From Streptomyces toxytricini (GTDB lineage Bacteria; Actinomycetota; Actinomycetes; Streptomycetales; Streptomycetaceae), in assembly GCF_014649915.1 (NCBI RefSeq), contig NZ_BMTY01000013.1, forward strand, positions 148,356 to 212,355: 64,000 bases of DNA, read 5' to 3'. Positions within the stretch are counted from its first letter, which is position 1, and every line of letters begins with the position of its first letter. A program made the translations under genes and the position numbers. Shown one piece after another: positions 60,462 through 64,000 of the stretch. Under the pieces are notes generated by a model. That model had not been told where the DNA came from, did no database searches, and worked only from the letters and a program-made list of their open reading frames with translations.

Positions 60462-60872
60462 ATGATCAAGAAGATGGTGGCCACGGCAGCGGCAGCAGCC
60501 TCGGTCGTGGGCATCGGCGCCGCCATGGCGCCGCAGGCGATGGCCATCGGGAACGACAACGGGGTCAACACCGTCAACGGCAACGGCGCCTCGCAGATCT
60601 ACGGCAACCAGGCCACCTACGGCAACATGAGCCCGCAGATGGCCCTGATCCAGGGCTCGTTCAACAAGCCCTGCATCGCCCTGCCGGCGAAGGTCAACGC
60701 CCAGTCGATCGCCGCCCTGCTCAACATCGGCGTCCAGGACATCCCGATCCTGTCCAACCCGATGAACCAGCAGTGCGTCGAGAACTCCACCCAGGCCAAG
60801 GGCGACGAGCCGCTCTCCCACATCCTGGACAACATCCCGATCCTCTCCGGGAACGCCTCCGCCGGCAGCTGA
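60462..60872 (+). CDS. rodlin (aerial hyphae rodlet-layer protein)
   Basis: A 136-residue secreted protein with a signal peptide ending at APQAMA. The rodlin pattern follows: IGNDNGVNTVNGNGASQIYG, NQATYGNMSPQMALIQGSFN, KPCIALPAKVNAQS and NQQCVENSTQ, with the two conserved Cys. Rodlins organise chaplin fibrils into the rodlet layer on aerial hyphae and spores. Only one rodlin is in the window, whereas S. coelicolor has two (RdlA and RdlB). Confidence 0.95.
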   Translation: MIKKMVATAAAAASVVGIGAAMAPQAMAIGNDNGVNTVNGNGASQIYGNQATYGNMSPQMALIQGSFNKPCIALPAKVNAQSIAALLNIGVQDIPILSNPMNQQCVENSTQAKGDEPLSHILDNIPILSGNASAGS

Positions 60873-60886
60873 CCGCCCCCGGCGCA

Positions 60887-60926
60887 GCCGAGGCCGCCGC
60901 ACCTTCCGGGTCGCGGCGGCCTCGGC
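60887..60926. terminator. stem-loop after the rodlin gene
   Basis: GCCGAGGCCGCCGC pairs perfectly over 14 bp with GCGGCGGCCTCGGC around a 12-base loop, 14 bases after the stop. Confidence 0.75.
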
Positions 60927-61104
60927 GCGTCCGGACCCGTCGGGGGACGGGAGCGGTGCCACCGAAATCCGCCCGCAATTCGCCCCCGGCCGCATCCGGG
61001 AAAATCCACGGAAACCGGACGGAAAAACAAGGGTTTCCTTACCCCCGCCCGCTCGTTGTTGTTTCTGCAGGGGACGAGCCCCTGCGGGAAAGGATCGAAT
61101 TCAG

Positions 61105-61338
61105 ATGACGTACAAGAAGGCAGTGGTGCTGGCCGCCGGCGCTCTCATGGCCGCCGGTGCCGCCTCGCCCGCCATGGCCGACGCGGCTGCCGAGGGGCAG
61201 GCCATCGGCTCCCCCGGTGTGGCTTCGGGCAACCTCGTCCAGGTCCCGGTCCACGTCCCGATCAACCTCTGCGGCAACACCGTGAACATCATCGCGGCGC
61301 TGAACCCGGTGTTCGGCAACACCTGCGTCAACGACTGA
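61105..61338 (+). CDS. short chaplin
   Basis: A 77-residue protein with signal peptide (MTYKKAVVLAAGALMAAGAA, cleavage near AMADAAAEG). One chaplin domain follows (GSPGVASGNLVQVPVHVPIN then LCGNTVNIIAALNPVFGNTC) with two Cys. This is the ChpD-H type. Secreted chaplins form amyloid fibrils that make hyphae and spores hydrophobic. AAAGGATCG precedes the start and a strong stem-loop follows. Confidence 0.96.
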   Translation: MTYKKAVVLAAGALMAAGAASPAMADAAAEGQAIGSPGVASGNLVQVPVHVPINLCGNTVNIIAALNPVFGNTCVND

Positions 61339-61375
61339 CGTAGCGTCAGCGCCCCCGCAGGGGCGGACTCCTCGG

Positions 61376-61415
61376 GGTGGCCTCGGAGTGCACGGCGGTG
61401 CACTCCGGGGCCACC
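61376..61415. terminator. stem-loop after the short chaplin gene
   Basis: GGTGGCCTCGGAGTGCAC pairs with GTGCACTCCGGGGCCACC (18 bp, one mismatch) around GGCG. Confidence 0.75.
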
Positions 61416-61460
61416 TTCGATTCAGCACCGGCCCCGCGCCGGTAGAACAGGGAAGGACCC

Positions 61461-62612
61461 ATGCGACAGGTACTGAGCCGACAGGTACTGGGCAAGGGAA
61501 TGCTCACGGCCGCAGCCGCATCGAGCCTGCTGTCGATCGCGACGGGCGCGGCCTCCGCGCACCCGGGGGCCGCGGCGGAAGCCGCGCACTCCCCGGGGGT
61601 GCTGTCCGGCAACAGCGTCTCGGTACCGATCACCCTCTCGCCGAACGTGTGCGGCAACAGCGTGGACGGCGGCGCGGCACTGAACCCGGCCTTCGGCAAC
61701 ACCTGCGTCAACTCGACCGGTTCGGGCGCCCACCACGCACACCGGGAATACGACCGCTACCTGAGCCCGGAGCACGCCGAGGCCTTCGAGCGCTACCTCC
61801 AGGAGCGCGAAGGCCGCCACGCCAGGCCCGGCGGCCCCCGCGACGGGCAGGCGCCGGCCGGGGAGGGCCGCCACCGGGCGCCGAGGCACGCGGCTCCGGA
61901 GCAGGCCGCGCCCGCGCCCGCCGCGCCGAAGCACACGGCACCGAAGCACGCGGCTCCGCGGGCCGAGGAGGTCCGGCACGGCGGCGGGCCCGAGGAGGAG
62001 TGCGACGACCACCCGCAGGGCCACCCCGCGCCGGCCCCCCTCCCGCACCCGGCACCGCCCATGCCGCAGCCGGAGCCCGAGCCGGAGCCGAAGCCGCTGC
62101 CGCAGCCCGAGCCGGGGCCGGTCGGGGAACAGCCCGCGCCGCTCCCGATGCCCGAGCCGCAGCCGGAACCCGAGCCGAAGCCGCTGCCGGAGCCCGTCCC
62201 CGAGGCGCCGCCCGCCGCGGAGGCCCCCGAGCCGCAGCCCGCCCCACTGCCGGCGCCCGCGCCCGAGCCGCCCGCCGGGGAGACCCCGCACCCGCTCCCG
62301 GCCCCGGTCGCCGAGGAGGTCCCCGAGGCGGCGCCGCCGCGCGGCAGCATGCCGGTGACCCTCCCGGCACCCGCCCCCGCCCCGGAGTCCGGCACCCCGG
62401 CCGGGCCCCCGCCGGCCGCCCCCGCCCCCGCGCCCGTCCCCGGCGTCTGGGCACCCGGCTCCCCGGCCCCGGCGGCGCACGTCCCGGCGCCCGCCGCCAC
62501 CACCGCGGTGCTCGCCGAGACCGGCGCCGGCCAGGCGGGTGCCGCGGCGATCCTCGCCTCGGCGCTCGTCCTCGGCGGCGCCATCCTGTACCGCAGGTCC
62601 CGTATCGCCTGA
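61461..62612 (+). CDS. long, sortase-anchored chaplin with a single chaplin domain
   Basis: A 383-residue protein. A signal peptide is followed by one chaplin domain (residues about 43-85, GNSVSVPITLSPNVCGNSVD, Cys64 and Cys82). Next comes a charged region (EYDRYLSPEHAEAFERYLQE), a Pro/Glu/Ala repeat spacer of over 200 residues (PEPEPEPKPLPQPEP), then the sorting signal LAETG at residue 351, a hydrophobic segment and RRSRIA. Long chaplins ChpA-C of S. coelicolor carry two chaplin domains before LAXTG, so a single domain with a very long spacer is different. Confidence 0.9.
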   Translation: MRQVLSRQVLGKGMLTAAAASSLLSIATGAASAHPGAAAEAAHSPGVLSGNSVSVPITLSPNVCGNSVDGGAALNPAFGNTCVNSTGSGAHHAHREYDRYLSPEHAEAFERYLQEREGRHARPGGPRDGQAPAGEGRHRAPRHAAPEQAAPAPAAPKHTAPKHAAPRAEEVRHGGGPEEECDDHPQGHPAPAPLPHPAPPMPQPEPEPEPKPLPQPEPGPVGEQPAPLPMPEPQPEPEPKPLPEPVPEAPPAAEAPEPQPAPLPAPAPEPPAGETPHPLPAPVAEEVPEAAPPRGSMPVTLPAPAPAPESGTPAGPPPAAPAPAPVPGVWAPGSPAPAAHVPAPAATTAVLAETGAGQAGAAAILASALVLGGAILYRRSRIA

Positions 62613-62644
62613 TCCGCCGTCCCCCGGTCATCGCGATAAACCGC

Positions 62645-62676
62645 GGCCGGAGAATCCCCTGCCGGATTCTCCGGCC
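62645..62676. terminator. stem-loop after the long chaplin gene
   Basis: GGCCGGAGAATCC pairs perfectly over 13 bp with GGATTCTCCGGCC around a 6-base loop. Confidence 0.75.
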
Positions 62677-62771
62677 GTCGCCGTGCGCTCGTACGCGTTT
62701 CCGCGGCGGCGGGGAATCGTTGTGCAGGGCAAAAGCGGTGCGACGGTCACCGCTGGAAAAGGATTTCGAAA

Positions 62772-63119
62772 ATGAAGCTCACGAAGGTCGCCGCGGTCCT
62801 CGCCGGCTCCGTTGCCGCCCTCGGCGCGTCCACGGGTGCGTTCGCCGCCGAGAACACGGCCGCGATGCCCCCCATGAGCCTGACGGGCGGTGCCACCCAG
62901 GCCTTCGACGCGCTCGCCCCCGTCACCGAACAGCTCCCGACGACCGTGGGCAACGGCATCGCCGAGCAGGGGGAGACCGTGGACAAGGTGGTGGGGACGG
63001 CCCAGCACCTCAACAAGGTCCGCAACAACGCCCCGGGCGAGCTCCTCGGCCTGGCCAACCAGGCCACCCAGGCCTCCCCGCTGCTCGGCGGCGTCCAGCT
63101 CAACGGCGGCGCGTCCTGA
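62772..63119 (+). CDS. small secreted protein of the chaplin/rodlin cluster
   Basis: A 115-residue protein with signal peptide MKLTKVAAVLAGSVAALGAS cleaved near AFAAEN. The mature 85 residues are Cys-free, Gly/Ala/Thr/Gln-rich with amphipathic helices (TQAFDALAPVTEQLPTTVGN, DKVVGTAQHLNKVRNNAPGE). It is not a chaplin or rodlin. Its position among them suggests a role in the hyphal or spore surface, which is inferred. It is preceded by a weak purine-rich ribosome site and followed by a strong stem-loop. Confidence 0.8.
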   Translation: MKLTKVAAVLAGSVAALGASTGAFAAENTAAMPPMSLTGGATQAFDALAPVTEQLPTTVGNGIAEQGETVDKVVGTAQHLNKVRNNAPGELLGLANQATQASPLLGGVQLNGGAS

Positions 63120-63140
63120 CCTCCCGCCCCCGCAACGCAC

Positions 63141-63175
63141 CGTGGGCGCCACCGGCGAGGCCGGTGGCGCCCACG
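63141..63175. terminator. 16-bp perfect stem-loop between convergent genes
   Basis: CGTGGGCGCCACCGGC-gag-GCCGGTGGCGCCCACG lies between the small secreted protein gene and the convergent short chaplin gene and can serve both. Confidence 0.8.
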
Positions 63176-63200
63176 GGCGCATGTCCTGCTGGCGTCGGCG

Positions 63201-63440
63201 TCAGGCGTTGACGCAGGTGTTGCCGAACGCCGGGTTGAGCAGGGCGATGATGTTCACGGTGTTGCCGCAGACGTTCACCGGGACGTGGACCGGGACCTGA
63301 ACGAGGTTGCCCGAGAGCACGCCGGGCGAGCCCACGGCCGCACCCTCGGCCGTCGCATCGGCGAGGGCGGTACCGGTGGCGCCCGCCGCGGCGAGACCGG
63401 CGGAGGCCAGGACCAGGGCGGCCTTCTTGGCAGAGTTCAT
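63201..63440 (-). CDS. short chaplin
   Basis: A 79-residue protein with a signal peptide (KKAALVLASAGLAAAGATGT) and one chaplin domain (GSPGVLSGNLVQVPVHVPVN, VCGNTVNIIALLNPAFGNTC). It is closely similar to the short chaplin at 61105 but on the opposite strand. The 181 bp upstream, before the next minus-strand gene's stop, should contain its promoter. Confidence 0.95.
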   Translation of the reverse strand: MNSAKKAALVLASAGLAAAGATGTALADATAEGAAVGSPGVLSGNLVQVPVHVPVNVCGNTVNIIALLNPAFGNTCVNA

Positions 63441-63621
63441 GGGAGCTGCACCTTCTGTTTCGACGTTCTGCCCCGACCGGGGCTCACACCGAGAGAAACG
63501 GTCCAGCCTCCCAGACGGACACGGCCTCGTGCGCGGTTCGACCTGTTCAGCCCAATCCGTCGCAACCGCGCACGGTTTCCGGCCGCCCGTCCGGCCCCCG
63601 CGGCCCCTGCGCAGGGGCCGC

Positions 63622-64000
63622 TCAGGCCCGCTTGGGGACGGCCGGCAGCTCCGGGACCTCGGGGACTTCGGGCACCTCCGGCACCTCCGGGATCTCGGGG
63701 ATCTCCGGGATCTCGGGGATCTCGGGGATCTCCGGCGCCGAGCCCACCGGCGGGAGCTCCGGCAGGCCGGGGACGGCCGGCAGGCTCGGCAGCGCCGGGA
63801 GCTGGATGGGCGGCAGCTGCACCCCGGGCAACAGGCCCTGGAGGGAGGCGAGGAGCCCGTCGAGGGTCTGCGTGAGCCCGGCGAGAAGGTCGTCGACGGG
63901 GCCTGCGGCCGCTGCCCGGCGCTCCTCCGCCTGCTGCCTAGCCGTGGCGACCCGCTCGCGCAGGTCTGCGGCCGTGCCGCCGTCGGCGGCGCCCGCGGGT
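63622..64000 (-). CDS. C-terminal part of a protein with EIP/EVP repeats (5' end beyond window)
   Basis: At least 126 codons, open to the window edge with no start codon in view. From the edge inward it reads a charged helix (ADLRERVATARQQAEERRAA), an amphipathic helix (DDLLAGLTQTLDGLLASLQG), a Pro/Leu segment (PGVQLPPIQLPALPSLPAVP) and nine E-(I/V)-P tripeptide repeats ending VPKRA. It is probably a secreted or wall-associated structural protein, judged from composition and chaplin neighbours only. No domain is recognised. Confidence 0.75.
   Translation of the reverse strand, partial: PAGAADGGTAADLRERVATARQQAEERRAAAAGPVDDLLAGLTQTLDGLLASLQGLLPGVQLPPIQLPALPSLPAVPGLPELPPVGSAPEIPEIPEIPEIPEIPEVPEVPEVPEVPELPAVPKRA
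63658..63735 (-). repeat. tandem 9-bp repeats encoding EIP/EVP
   Basis: About nine units of GAGATCCCG/GAGGTGCCG type on the minus strand lie in frame inside the last gene. This is a candidate length-variable region. Confidence 0.8.

Noticed and set aside
63658..63735. 9-bp tandem repeats considered as regulatory iterons
   Set aside because: They are in frame and encode EIP/EVP in an open reading frame that continues to the window edge.

Overview
The window looks like the chromosome of a Streptomyces. It is very GC-rich, many genes start with GTG, and genes overlap by four bases in tightly coupled runs. It also carries Streptomyces-type surface and development genes: chaplins, a rodlin, SepX/GlpR, a tricorn protease and a SpoIIE-type phosphatase. 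The strain and species cannot be read from the sequence.

Left core (1-10.25 kb): a TetR regulator running off the edge, with palindromes between it and a tricorn core protease; a coupled operon of Baeyer-Villiger-type monooxygenase, alpha/beta hydrolase and short-chain dehydrogenase facing a MerR regulator; exonuclease III; a GNAT acetyltransferase; and a lipoprotein preceded by what may be a truncated gene.

Accessory island (about 10.77-21.67 kb): base composition is visibly less GC-biased and the region abuts the 3' end of tRNA-Ala(CGC). About 88-90 bp imperfect direct repeats, each able to form two hairpins, lie at both ends. The cargo is an array of small cytosolic proteins of the kind found in polymorphic-toxin immunity loci (DUF6461, DUF5958, DUF4253, DUF4240, SMI1/KNR4 and unnamed families), plus a Fic-like protein with an altered active-site motif. 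The tRNA-proximal part holds a coiled-coil/winged-helix protein, an XRE regulator, a degenerate tyrosine-recombinase-like protein and, overlapping it, a DDE-transposase-like protein. I consider this the most unusual part of the window.

Central core (21.7-44.3 kb): sepX/glpR, an acetyltransferase, mog/moaB, moaC, glp/moeA and galU on the minus strand, so a cell-division receptor and its gephyrin-like partner lie among molybdenum-cofactor genes. Then come 5-formyl-THF cyclo-ligase, a penicillin-acylase family enzyme, a K+/H+ antiporter, an MFS transporter, an FmdB zinc ribbon, MTA phosphorylase, a CpaB/RcpC-like protein, MscL, LtrA, a cytochrome P450, several small secreted or lipoproteins, and a PAS-GAF-SpoIIE-HATPase phosphatase.

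Surface region (44.3-64 kb): an FAD oxidoreductase and an ATP-grasp protein precede an apparent Wzx/Wzy-type exopolysaccharide locus (GH26 hydrolase, CelD-like acyltransferase, Wzz-like protein, two GT4 glycosyltransferases, polysaccharide deacetylase, MurJ/MviN-like flippase, O-antigen-ligase-like polymerase, priming phosphoglycosyltransferase). It is followed by a secreted DUF3344 protein and an aerial-hypha coat cluster: a rodlin, two short chaplins, a sortase-anchored single-domain chaplin and small secreted proteins. The window ends inside a gene encoding proline-rich repeats.
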